From assembly GCF_008824185.1 (NCBI RefSeq), contig NZ_CP044426.1:1000501-1064500 (forward strand): a DNA stretch of 64,000 bases, in the 5' to 3' direction. A program made the translations under genes and the position numbers. The stretch is from Paracoccus pantotrophus. GTDB lineage: Bacteria > Pseudomonadota > Alphaproteobacteria > Rhodobacterales > Rhodobacteraceae. The notes under the pieces were generated by a model, which worked only from the letters and a program-made list of their open reading frames with translations, was not told the origin of the DNA and did not search any database. Numbering within the stretch: the first letter of the stretch is position 1; each line of letters begins with the position of its first letter. Shown one piece after another: positions 54,541-61,893 of this stretch.

Positions 54541-54720
54541 TCAACCCATTGCTTTCAAGTTCATGCGCTTGCCTGCGGGCTTCTCTGGCGCAACCAGCTT
54601 TTCAATTTCAGAAGCAGCAGTCCGAATCTGGGCAACGTGATATCCATTTTCATCGCCTTTGATGTGAATGCACTGATTGCGGATATCTTGCAGCAGTTTC
54701 TCGATCTTCTTGATATCCAT
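54541..54720 (-). CDS. small coiled-coil-like island protein
   Basis: A 59-residue protein (MDIKKIEKLLQDIRNQCIHI, then VAQIRTAASEIEKLVAP). Two short amphipathic helices flank a glycine turn. The start overlaps the alpA stop (TGATG). Function unknown; position directly after alpA suggests a regulatory or replication accessory. Confidence 0.62.
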   Translation of the reverse strand: MDIKKIEKLLQDIRNQCIHIKGDENGYHVAQIRTAASEIEKLVAPEKPAGKRMNLKAMG

Positions 54721-54905
54721 CACGCCGCACCTCGCGCCTGTGCGAAGTAATCCGCAATCACGCTTTCCGGCCAGAAGTGCTTGCCACCCACAGCCGCAGG
54801 CTTCGGAAACTTCATCGCCTCATCCTTCAACCAGCGATAAATTGTGACCCGGCCCACCCCGATGCGCTTGCACAGTTCAGCCGTCCCAATGTGTCTTTCC
54901 AGCAT
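54720..54905 (-). CDS. alpA: AlpA-family excisionase/transcription activator
   Basis: A 61-residue AlpA/MerR-type DNA-binding protein: HIGTAELCKRIGVGRVTIYR, then FPKPAAVGGKHFWPESVIAD. In P4-like elements and Gram-negative PICIs, AlpA activates island genes and aids excision. The frame is open to an ATG at 54947, but the predicted -10 box overlaps that codon, and GGGGT lies in front of ATG 54905, so the shorter form is chosen; it is close to the usual AlpA length. First gene of the island's long minus-strand transcript. Confidence 0.9.
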   Translation of the reverse strand: MLERHIGTAELCKRIGVGRVTIYRWLKDEAMKFPKPAAVGGKHFWPESVIADYFAQARGAA

Positions 54906-54935
54906 GTCAACCCCATCTTTGCCCTTGACAAGCAG

Positions 54936-54964
54936 AATATAGCGCATGAATACAAAAGAATCAA
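54936..54964 (-). promoter_or_regulatory. promoter of the alpA-to-late transcript
   Basis: On the minus strand TTGATT (54959-54964), 17-bp spacer, TATATT (54936-54941): a strong sigma-70 match. The start site would be near 54929, between the two candidate alpA start codons, which favours translation from 54905. Confidence 0.75.
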
Positions 54965-55011
54965 GTAGGCCCCTTGACAGCTGTATTTATGTGTTATAAG
55001 AGTAACTCCCC

Positions 55012-56169
55012 TCACGATTCGGCCAGCGTTTGCAGGTGATTCGCCCATGCCTCTAGTGCGGCGCGTTTCTCGGCAGCGTAATCGTGGCGGTTGTAGACGC
55101 GCCTGATGGTCGGTTGCCCGCTGATGTGGTTCGTTATCCGGTCGATCAGGCTTTCCGCCACGCCAAGACGCGCCAAGCCGGTCTCAACCGTTCTGCGCAG
55201 GTCATGTGGCCGCCAGCGTTCAATTTCTGTCCCGGCCAGTTCAATCATCGCGGAAAGGGCGTCGTTCGCCTTATCGTTCAGGTTGGTGATCGGGCTGGTG
55301 CCGTTGGTCGTGAAGATAAGCCCGGCGTCGCCCATGATGGGAATTGCTTCCAATTCGTCCAGCGCCGCCTGTGTAAGCGGCACGTCATGGGCAAGTCCGT
55401 TTTTAGAACGCGCGGCAGGAAGGTGCCACATATCCCCGACTATCTCCGCTCTGGTCATACCCACAACCTCACCATGCCGCTGCCCGGTCAGCAGCAGGAG
55501 CCGCAGTGCCTGCCGGTAAGGGGCAGCCATGATTTCGGTCGCCTGCAAGAACAATGAGATTTCAGCATCGGTCAGGAACCTGTCGCGGGATTCCTCTTTC
55601 GTGGGCATCTTCATGCGGTCTGTCGGAGCTTGGTTGATATAGCCATGTTCTGCGCACCAGTTGAAGAACTTGCGCACATGGGCAAATGTCCTGTTAGCCG
55701 TAACCTCTCGACCACTGGCGACGATATTGAGTAACAGGCGGGAAACATCGCGCTTGGTGATGTCCCGCACGGGGCGGTGCCCCCATTCCTTCACGATAGA
55801 ACGTTGCAGGAAGCCAAGGGCGTTCTTGCCGCTTTTCAACGTGGATAGATGGAAGCGGTCAAACTCATCGACCACGGATGCCACCGTGTCCGTTTTGGCC
55901 TGTTCCTTATCCCCCTGCGGGTCTTTCCCGTCCTGCACATCAGCCATGACGTTGCGGGCTGTGGTGCGAGCCTCTGCAAGCGGCATATGGGGATACTGGC
56001 CAAGTGTCATGCGGCGCATCTTCCCGCCCGTCCGATAGCGCACCGCCCATGACTTCCGCCCTGTCGGCTGCACAATAAGTTGCAAGCCCGGCGTTAAATC
56101 GTCGCTGATCTGTTGCCGCTCATCTGTCGGCTTGATTGCCGCAACGCCCCTGTCTGTCAAACGTGCCAT
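55012..56169 (-). CDS. int: P4-type tyrosine integrase
   Basis: A 385-residue tyrosine recombinase catalysing integration at tRNA-Asn. Residues 1-90 form the DUF4102-type arm-binding domain (LTDRGVAAIKPTDERQQISD, LGQYPHMPLAEAR). Residues about 100-180 are the core-binding domain and 200-375 the catalytic domain. The full catalytic set is present: R231 in TGQRHGEV, H322 and R325 in HDLRRT, H348 in NHISG, Y359 in RRVYNRHDY. The ATG at 56169 has GGGGGT; nine upstream codons are rejected. It sits next to attR and reads into the island. Confidence 0.96.
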   Translation of the reverse strand: MARLTDRGVAAIKPTDERQQISDDLTPGLQLIVQPTGRKSWAVRYRTGGKMRRMTLGQYPHMPLAEARTTARNVMADVQDGKDPQGDKEQAKTDTVASVVDEFDRFHLSTLKSGKNALGFLQRSIVKEWGHRPVRDITKRDVSRLLLNIVASGREVTANRTFAHVRKFFNWCAEHGYINQAPTDRMKMPTKEESRDRFLTDAEISLFLQATEIMAAPYRQALRLLLLTGQRHGEVVGMTRAEIVGDMWHLPAARSKNGLAHDVPLTQAALDELEAIPIMGDAGLIFTTNGTSPITNLNDKANDALSAMIELAGTEIERWRPHDLRRTVETGLARLGVAESLIDRITNHISGQPTIRRVYNRHDYAAEKRAALEAWANHLQTLAES

Positions 56170-56185
56170 TGAAACCCCCTTTAGC

Positions 56186-56223
56186 TGTGCCCCCAAAGAT
56201 ATGGGGGCACACTTGGGGGCACA
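56186..56223. repeat. integrase arm-type repeats, right end
   Basis: TGTGCCCCC (56186) inverted, then two direct copies of TGGGGGCACA (56202 and 56214). The same words are near attL (45686-45704). They overlap the int upstream region, so integrase may also control its own promoter. Confidence 0.6.
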
Positions 56224-56335
56224 AGATGCAGATTTAGAATGAAGCAGGTTGAAACTGAATATCTATCTAATTTGTTGTTTTTACTATTATTTTGCGATAC
56301 ATCTGCATACGGGTGAAACTATGTGGAATCGCATC

Positions 56336-56390
56336 GCAGTTGACTGTTAATCAATTGGTCGTAGGTTCGATCCCTACCGCCGGAGCCAAA
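56336..56390 (+). repeat. attR, 55-bp core shared with attL
   Basis: Exact copy of 45585-45639. The bases before it (ATTTTGCGATACATCTGC and onward) do not continue the tRNA 5' half, so this is a pseudo-tRNA end created by integration. Confidence 0.96.
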
Positions 56391-56932
56391 AATCCTTAGA
56401 TTTCAGCTACATGCGGCACCGCCCTAGGCGGTCCGTCCGACCGTCCGAATGCGTCCGCGTCGGACGGTCTTGCGATGTTTCATTCCCGGCCCCCACAGCC
56501 CGTGGCCAGGCGGGCCGGCGTGACCATCCCCGTGCTGCCTGCGCCGGTGGTTCGTGATGCTTGCCCCCCCGACGCCCTCCGACGCCCCCGGCCGCGGTAT
56601 CCGGCATCCGCCGCGCTTGGCAAGCCGAAGGGAGACCACCAAGGCCCTCGCCCCGCCCCAGGCCTTGCTTGCCACCGGACCATGCCATGCGCCGGGTTTC
56701 CTTCGGCAATGTCTTCGAAGCGCGCCCTCCCGCGCCCTGCCATCCCCGACCGGCACGCGCGGGGGCTTTCGCCTCGGCCCTCGGGCGGAGTGCCAGTTCC
56801 GCGGGATGTATCCTCTTGCGCGGGCCTCCGCTCGGGGTCGCCTGCCGCGGACCGTCTTGCGGTCGCCGGGCTTGACATTTCGCGCCCGGCCCCGCCGTTT
56901 GCGGGCCATTGCAACAACAAGAGACGGGATTG
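56391..56932. other. gene-free stretch between attR and the AGCS gene
   Basis: About 540 bp without a supportable gene. Two hairpins lie close to attR: ACCGCC-CTA-GGCGGT at 56418-56432 and a perfect 10-bp dyad GACCGTCCGA/TCGGACGGTC at 56439-56469. The rest is GC-rich with proline/arginine-rich frames on both strands. No riboswitch consensus was recognised ahead of the symporter gene. Confidence 0.5.
56418..56469 (+). terminator. tandem hairpins, probably the original tRNA-Asn terminator
   Basis: Two inverted repeats (6-3-6 and 10-11-10) begin 28 bases beyond the attR core. In the uninterrupted chromosome they would follow tRNA-Asn directly. No clear U-tract. Confidence 0.5.
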
Positions 56933-58396
56933 ATGGGACTCGAACGGATAGAAGAAGTCTTGGGAAGGATCGGCGGGATCGTCTGGGGGCCGTATCTGCT
57001 TATCCCCCTGCTGCTGGGCACCGGGCTTTACCTGACGATCCGCCTGCGGGGCATCCAGCTTGTCCGGCTGGGCGCAGCCCTGCGCCTGGGCTTGCTGAAG
57101 CGCAAGGATGACGACGCCGAAGGCGACATCTCGCAATTCCAGGCGCTGACCACCGCCATGGCCGCCACCGTCGGCACCGGCAATATCGTCGGCGTGGCGA
57201 CGGCCATCGCCGCCGGTGGACCCGGCGCGCTGTTCTGGATGTGGGTCACGGCGATCCTGGGCATGGCCTCGAAATATGCCGAGGCCTTCCTGGGCGTGCG
57301 CTTCCGCACCACCGACGAGGTCGGCGAGAAGAACGGCGGCCCGCAATACTACCTCGAGCGCGGCATCCCGAACGGCTTCGGCAGGGCTCTGGCGCTGTGC
57401 TTTGCCATCTTTGCCGTCTGCGCCTGTTTCGGCATCGGCAACATGACCCAAGGCAATTCGATCGCCTCGAACCTCGAGCGCAGCTTCCTGATCCCGACCT
57501 GGATCACCGGCATCGTGCTGGCCGGCCTGACGCTGGTGGTGCTGGTCGGCGGCATCAAGTCCATCGGCCGCGTGACCGCCGGTCTGGTGCCGGCGATGAT
57601 CCTGTTCTACGTGCTGGGCGCGCTCTACATCCTGCTGGTCAACATCCAGGCGCTGCCCGCCGCCCTGGCCGAGATCTTTTCGCAGGCCTTCACCGGCACG
57701 GCCGCGACCGGCGGCTTCCTGGGCTCGACGATCATGATCGCGGTGCAGTTCGGCGTCGCGCGCGGCATCTTCTCGAACGAATCCGGCATGGGCTCGGCCG
57801 CCATCGCCGCGGCTTCGGCGCAGACCACGCATCCGGTGCGGCAGGGGCTGGTATCGATGACCCAGACCTTCATCGACACGATCATCGTGGTGTCCTGCAC
57901 CGGGCTCGTCATCATCACCACCGGCGTCTGGAAGCAGGTCGATCCGCAGACCGGGTCGCAGATCTCGGCCTCGATCATGACGGCAGAGGCCTTCAGCCAC
58001 GGGTTGCCGGGGCAATGGGGGCACTGGATCGTCACCGTCGGGCTGGTGCTGTTCGCCTATTCGACCATCCTGGGCTGGGCCTATTACGGCGAGCGCAACC
58101 TGGAACGGCTGGTCGGCCATCGCGGCGTCCTGCCCTTCCGCATCCTGTTCTCGCTGGTTGTGCTGCTGGGCTGCACGGTGCAGCTGGGCGTGGTCTGGAA
58201 CTTCTCGGACGTGATGAACGGGCTCATGGCGATTCCGAACCTGATCGGCCTGCTGATCCTGTCGGGCCTGATCGCGCGCGAGACCCGGTTCTACCTGCGC
58301 CACGATCCCCGGCTGGAGGCCAACCGCCAGCAGATCGAGGCTTTCATGAAGGGCCAGCCCAGCTGGGAGGAATGGAAGGCAAGCGAGCGGTCCTGA
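56933..58396 (+). CDS. sodium:alanine symporter, AGCS family
   Basis: A 487-residue inner-membrane symporter taking up alanine or glycine with Na+ (AGCS/DAACS, AlsT-like). Helix 1 begins at about residue 18. Family motifs are FQALTTAMAATVGTGNIVGV near residue 70 with GTGNI, GPGALFWMWVTAILGMASKY, GGPQYYLERG, GVARGIFSNESGMGSAAIAA near 290 and GWAYYGERN near 385. The ATG at 56933 follows GAGACGGG; an ATG eight codons upstream lacks a site. It stands alone as a transcription unit, convergent with the phosphate transporter. Confidence 0.94.
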   Translation: MGLERIEEVLGRIGGIVWGPYLLIPLLLGTGLYLTIRLRGIQLVRLGAALRLGLLKRKDDDAEGDISQFQALTTAMAATVGTGNIVGVATAIAAGGPGALFWMWVTAILGMASKYAEAFLGVRFRTTDEVGEKNGGPQYYLERGIPNGFGRALALCFAIFAVCACFGIGNMTQGNSIASNLERSFLIPTWITGIVLAGLTLVVLVGGIKSIGRVTAGLVPAMILFYVLGALYILLVNIQALPAALAEIFSQAFTGTAATGGFLGSTIMIAVQFGVARGIFSNESGMGSAAIAAASAQTTHPVRQGLVSMTQTFIDTIIVVSCTGLVIITTGVWKQVDPQTGSQISASIMTAEAFSHGLPGQWGHWIVTVGLVLFAYSTILGWAYYGERNLERLVGHRGVLPFRILFSLVVLLGCTVQLGVVWNFSDVMNGLMAIPNLIGLLILSGLIARETRFYLRHDPRLEANRQQIEAFMKGQPSWEEWKASERS

Positions 58397-58514
58397 CGCA
58401 TCGCCGGGCCGAAACCCGGGGCCGACCGGACCGCCGGCCGGCCCTGCGCGGACCGCCTTTCCCTGCGCTGCCCCTTTCTGTTCTTCTGCTGATTGGTCTT
58501 TGTTGTCGGGGGTA

Positions 58515-60014
58515 TCAGGCTGCGATCTGGCGCAGGACGAGGAAGAGGATGGCCGAGAGCATTGCCGCGGCGGGGACGGTGACGACCCAGGCGGCGGCGA
58601 TGGTCAGCACGTGCAGCCGGCGCACCAGCTTGCGGCGCCGGCGCTCGTCGGGGGGCAGATCGGCGGCGGGCAGGTCGGCGGGCCGGGGAACGGCCATGCG
58701 GGCCTGCCTCAGCCGCCGCTCGGCATCCCATTCGCGGAAAAAGCCCACGCCGAAGATCGCGCCCACCGCGATATGGGTCGAGCTGACCGGCAGCCCCAGC
58801 GCGCTGGCCAGGATGACCGTGATCGCCGCCGACAGCGCCACGCAATAGGCCCGCATCGGGTTGAGCCGGGTGATCTCGCTGCCGACCATGCGGATCAGCC
58901 TGGGCCCGAACAGGCTCAGCCCGAAGCTGATCCCGAAGGCGCCGATCAGCATCACCCACAGCGGAATGGTCACCTCGCCGCTGAAATCGCCGGTCTGCAC
59001 CGCCTGCACGATGGCCGCCAGCGGGCCGACCGCATTGGCCACGTCATTGGCGCCATGCGCAAAGCTCAGCAGCGCCGCCGAGGCGACCAGCGGGATGCCG
59101 AACAGCACCTTCAGCGACTTGTTGCGGTTCTCCAGCCCCGCGGACTGCCGCCGCGTCACCGGGATCATCGCCAGCCAGCAGCCCAGCCCCACCAGAAGGC
59201 CCAGAAGCAGCGCCGCCCCCATCGAGATATCGACCAGCTGCCTGAGCCCCTTCATCACCAGATAGGCGGCAAAGGTGCCCGCCATGATGCCGACCAGAAC
59301 CGGCACCCAGATCCGGGCCGCCGCGATCTTGTCCTCGCGATAGATGATGCGGCTCTTGATGAACCACAGAAAGCCCGCCGCCACCACGCCGCCCAGCAGC
59401 GGCGAGACCACCCAGCTGGCCGCGATCGCCGCCATCTGCTCCCAGCTGACCGCGCCGAGGCCGGCCCCGGCCATGCCCGCGCCCATGACCCCGCCCACCA
59501 CGGCATGCGTGGTCGAGACCGGCGCCCCGATCCAGGTCGCCAGGTTCACCCACAGCGCCGAGGCCAGCAGCGCCGCCATCATCGCCCAGACGAAGGTCGC
59601 GGACGTGTCCAGCGCCTCGGGCGCGACGATGCCCTTGGCCACGGTCGAGACCACGTCGGCCCCGGCGATCAGCGCGCCGGCGCTTTCGAAGACCGCCGCG
59701 ATCACGATGGCCCCGCCCATGCTGAGCGCATTGGCCCCCACCGCCGGGCCCATGTTGTTGGCCACGTCATTGGCGCCGATATTGAGCGCCATATAGGCGC
59801 CGAACACCGCCGCCGTGACCACGATCAGCGTCTCGCCGCTCTGCCCCAGCAGCACCGCCGCGGCCAGCCCGGCCAGGATGACGAAGACCAGGCCGATCCC
59901 CGGCGCCACCAGCGGCCGGGCGATATAGGCCGTGGCCGCCTCGATATGCGCGAAGCGGCCGAGATCGCGGTCCAGCGTCTCCAGGTGCCGCGGCTCGAAA
60001 TCCTTGTCAGACAT
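58515..60014 (-). CDS. PiT-family inorganic phosphate transporter
   Basis: A 499-residue low-affinity phosphate (metal-phosphate):H+ or Na+ symporter in the inner membrane. The duplicated PiT signature is clear: GANDVANNMGPAVGANALS near residue 79 and GANDVANAVGPLAAIVQ near 322, each followed by helices with APVSTTHAVVGGVMGAG and LPVSSTHIAVGAIFGVG. N-terminal 40 residues and a basic loop before the last helix are cytoplasmic. No PitB/DUF47 partner adjoins. Confidence 0.94.
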   Translation of the reverse strand: MSDKDFEPRHLETLDRDLGRFAHIEAATAYIARPLVAPGIGLVFVILAGLAAAVLLGQSGETLIVVTAAVFGAYMALNIGANDVANNMGPAVGANALSMGGAIVIAAVFESAGALIAGADVVSTVAKGIVAPEALDTSATFVWAMMAALLASALWVNLATWIGAPVSTTHAVVGGVMGAGMAGAGLGAVSWEQMAAIAASWVVSPLLGGVVAAGFLWFIKSRIIYREDKIAAARIWVPVLVGIMAGTFAAYLVMKGLRQLVDISMGAALLLGLLVGLGCWLAMIPVTRRQSAGLENRNKSLKVLFGIPLVASAALLSFAHGANDVANAVGPLAAIVQAVQTGDFSGEVTIPLWVMLIGAFGISFGLSLFGPRLIRMVGSEITRLNPMRAYCVALSAAITVILASALGLPVSSTHIAVGAIFGVGFFREWDAERRLRQARMAVPRPADLPAADLPPDERRRRKLVRRLHVLTIAAAWVVTVPAAAMLSAILFLVLRQIAA

Positions 60015-60295
60015 GTTCCGCCTTTCTGCTCCGGCCGGGTGCTAGGCGGGAATCGGCCCCATATCAAGACGGCGCCGGCACCGGAAGAACAGATCCGCCC
60101 GCCACCGCCGCCAGCCAGGCCCGCGAAAACCGCCCCGCAAAAAACCGGGAGCCGGGGGCCGAGACGTCGCGGGAGCGGCAAGGCCGGAGAGCAGGCGGTC
60201 CGAAAGCCATTGGAATTGCCCAGCCTTCAGACACGGGCTAGTCTTTCCGGACAGGCGTCAACCGCATCCATTCCGCCCGAACCGGAGAATCCAAG

Positions 60296-60415
60296 GTGAC
60301 GACAGTTATCGGCTTTCTGAACACGATCTTCTGGGGATATGTCCTGATCTACGGCCTGCTGGCCGTCGGGATCTATTTCACCATCCGGCTGCGCTTTCAG
60401 CAGATCCTGCACCCT
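60296..60415 (+). pseudogene. truncated AGCS symporter, N-terminal 40 residues only
   Basis: From GTG 60296, with GGAGA upstream, about 40 residues read MTTVIGFLNTIFWGYVLIYG, then VGIYFTIRLRFQQILH, the first helix of an AGCS symporter. It is a different protein from the intact copy at 56933. At about 60415 the similarity stops and the frame continues into unrelated sequence. A functional promoter and ribosome site may still exist, but no transporter is made. Confidence 0.8.
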
Positions 60416-60498
60416 GTCGATCCGACGATTCCTGCGCCCCGTCAGCTACCAGAACTTCCCGGTGGCGCTGGTGCCCGGCGATCTGGCCGAGGGCTGAA
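60416..60498 (+). pseudogene. C-terminal fragment of an unrecognised gene
   Basis: In the frame beginning near 60417 the sequence reads LSIRRFLRPVSYQNFPVALV, then PGDLAEG and TGA. It looks like the genuine end of a protein, and the bicupin gene starts three bases later, as in an operon. The body of the gene is absent. It was probably lost in the same deletion that cut the AGCS gene. Confidence 0.5.
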
Positions 60499-60500
60499 CG

Positions 60501-61421
60501 ATGCCCCTGCCCGTAAGCCGCCGCGCCTTCTGCGCGCATCACTACCGCGACGATCCCGACCTGGTCGAGCGGGGCGGCAGCCGCACATGGATCACCCGCG
60601 GCGTGAACCTGGTGATCGCCGTCACCGAGGCGCAGCCGGGCGCGGTGCTGGCGCGGCAGGGACAGCCCGACGAATACATGGCCCTTCTGCCCGACGGAAC
60701 CGAGGCTCTCCTCACAGCCGGCAAGCAGCACATCCCCTGCGCAGACGAAATCCTTGCCATCATGCCGCCCGCCGCATCAGCCATCCATCTGCCCAAGGGC
60801 GGGCGCATCGTCCGCTTCTTCACCTCGCGCGCCACGGATCTGGCGGCGCTGGCGGTGAACGCGGGGGATTATGCCGGCCGGCCCGACAGCGACGTGGCTC
60901 CGCTTTGCGACTGGCCTGCCCCGCCCGACGGGTTCCGCATTCGGGTCTATGATCTTGCACGCCATCTCACGGCCGATGGTCCACGCATCCAGCCAAGGGT
61001 GTTTCGCCGCACCAACCTGATGGTGAACGTCTTCGCACCCTGGCACGACCGGCGCGATCCCGCCTCGCTCAGCCCACATTGGCATGAGGATTTCGAGCAG
61101 GCGTCGCTGGGGCTACAGGGACATTTCATCCACCACATCCGCTATCCTTGGGGCAGCGACTCGACACGCTGGCAAGCGGACGAGCATATCGCCTGCACCA
61201 GCCCCTCGGTCGCGATCATCCCACCCCCCGCCATCCATACGACGCAGGATGTGGGCGAGGGCACGGCTCGGCTGGTCGATATCTTCGCTCCGCCCCGTGC
61301 CGATTTCGCCCTGCGGCCAAGCTTCGTCCTGAACGAGGCCGACTATCTCGTGCCGGAAGGCCTGGAAGCTGCCGCCAAAAGGTCGGGCGGCGCGATGTCA
61401 GCATGGCAGACGGGCACATAG
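60501..61421 (+). CDS. bicupin-like protein of unknown function
   Basis: A 306-residue protein. The N-terminal half (FCAHHYRDDPDLVERGG, WITRGVNLVIAVTEAQPG) and C-terminal half (NLMVNVFAPWHDRRDP, SPHWHEDFEQASLGLQG, IIPPPAIHTTQDVG) look like two cupin barrels. The second has likely metal-binding histidines in HWHEDFEQ and AIHTTQ; the first seems to have lost them. Members of such families act in small-molecule catabolism, but no pathway can be named. The ribosome site is weak and the presumed operon upstream is truncated, so it may be an orphan. Confidence 0.75.
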   Translation: MPLPVSRRAFCAHHYRDDPDLVERGGSRTWITRGVNLVIAVTEAQPGAVLARQGQPDEYMALLPDGTEALLTAGKQHIPCADEILAIMPPAASAIHLPKGGRIVRFFTSRATDLAALAVNAGDYAGRPDSDVAPLCDWPAPPDGFRIRVYDLARHLTADGPRIQPRVFRRTNLMVNVFAPWHDRRDPASLSPHWHEDFEQASLGLQGHFIHHIRYPWGSDSTRWQADEHIACTSPSVAIIPPPAIHTTQDVGEGTARLVDIFAPPRADFALRPSFVLNEADYLVPEGLEAAAKRSGGAMSAWQTGT

Positions 61422-61893
61422 CCCACTCTCGATACGCCTCCTGTCGCGGGCAGGATGGCATAACCCCGAGCGAGGTGATCAAGTGATGCCCGCCCTCGGC
61501 ACGACTTGCTCAACCGCGCGACGATCATGCGCAATGTCGGGGCCCTCTGCATCATCAGAGGCACCTATCCGGAGTGATCCGCGAGCGTTCCAATATCCGG
61601 CAGATCGTGCTGCCCGAAAGGCGGTGGCAGAACTGTTCCGCCCGACAGTTACACGCAGCGATTCCTCGCGGCCCGCAACTGCATTAGTGAGCATTGGAAA
61701 GGCAACGATAGAACAGTCCGCTCGCAACCGGGGTAGAGGCGTTAACCTTTGGCTCGTCCTGCCCAATATGGAGAAGCGCTGGCCAAAATTCACCTAATAT
61801 ACTGTTATATATTGATTATCAGCGAATTATGACAGCGGTGGTTGCGGGGGCACGCAACTACCGATGCCGACATTCCTTGGCAGTAGAAATCTA
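61422..61893. other. gene-free stretch before the IS cluster
   Basis: About 470 bp with no supportable gene. Frames of about 100 codons on both strands show no family resemblance. The last 100 bp are AT-rich (CACCTAATATACTGTTATAT), unusual for this genome and a plausible insertion hot spot. Confidence 0.4.

Larger units (their letters stand above)
45585..56390. mobile_element. integrated phage satellite resembling a capsid-forming PICI
   Basis: A 10.8 kb element between 55-bp direct repeats in tRNA-Asn, with all genes on the minus strand and visibly lower GC than its flanks. In transcription order from 56.2 kb: integrase, AlpA, a 59-residue protein, a 159-residue protein, RepA-like ATPase, GTCAC repeat array, a 97-residue protein, gp10-like protein, large terminase, HNH nuclease, a 129-residue protein, major capsid protein, prohead protease, connector-like protein, portal, and a Cys-rich 98-residue protein. 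No tail, tape-measure, lysis, holin or late-activator gene is seen. Integrase-AlpA-replication-packaging-head without tails is the defining layout of cf-PICIs. A deleted prophage is the main alternative. Confidence 0.85.

Noticed and set aside
54974..55000. Plus-strand promoter TTGACA...TATAAG in the int-alpA gap
   Set aside because: The spacer is only 15 bases and it would transcribe antisense through int; no plus-strand gene follows.
45585..56390. Gene transfer agent cluster, suggested by Rhodobacteraceae and head genes without lysis
   Set aside because: It has an integrase, direct att repeats, AlpA and a replication gene, and lacks the tail genes and order of RcGTA-type clusters.
56470..56932. 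Glycine riboswitch ahead of the AGCS symporter
   Set aside because: Glycine riboswitches often precede such genes, but I could not find the conserved core; a covariance-model search would decide.
56475..56933. Plus-strand frames of 150-185 codons before the AGCS gene
   Set aside because: Proline/arginine-rich, with equal-length frames on the other strand, typical of high-GC noncoding DNA.
61483..61797. 104-codon frames on both strands before the IS cluster
   Set aside because: Mutually overlapping, no family resemblance, and no ribosome sites.
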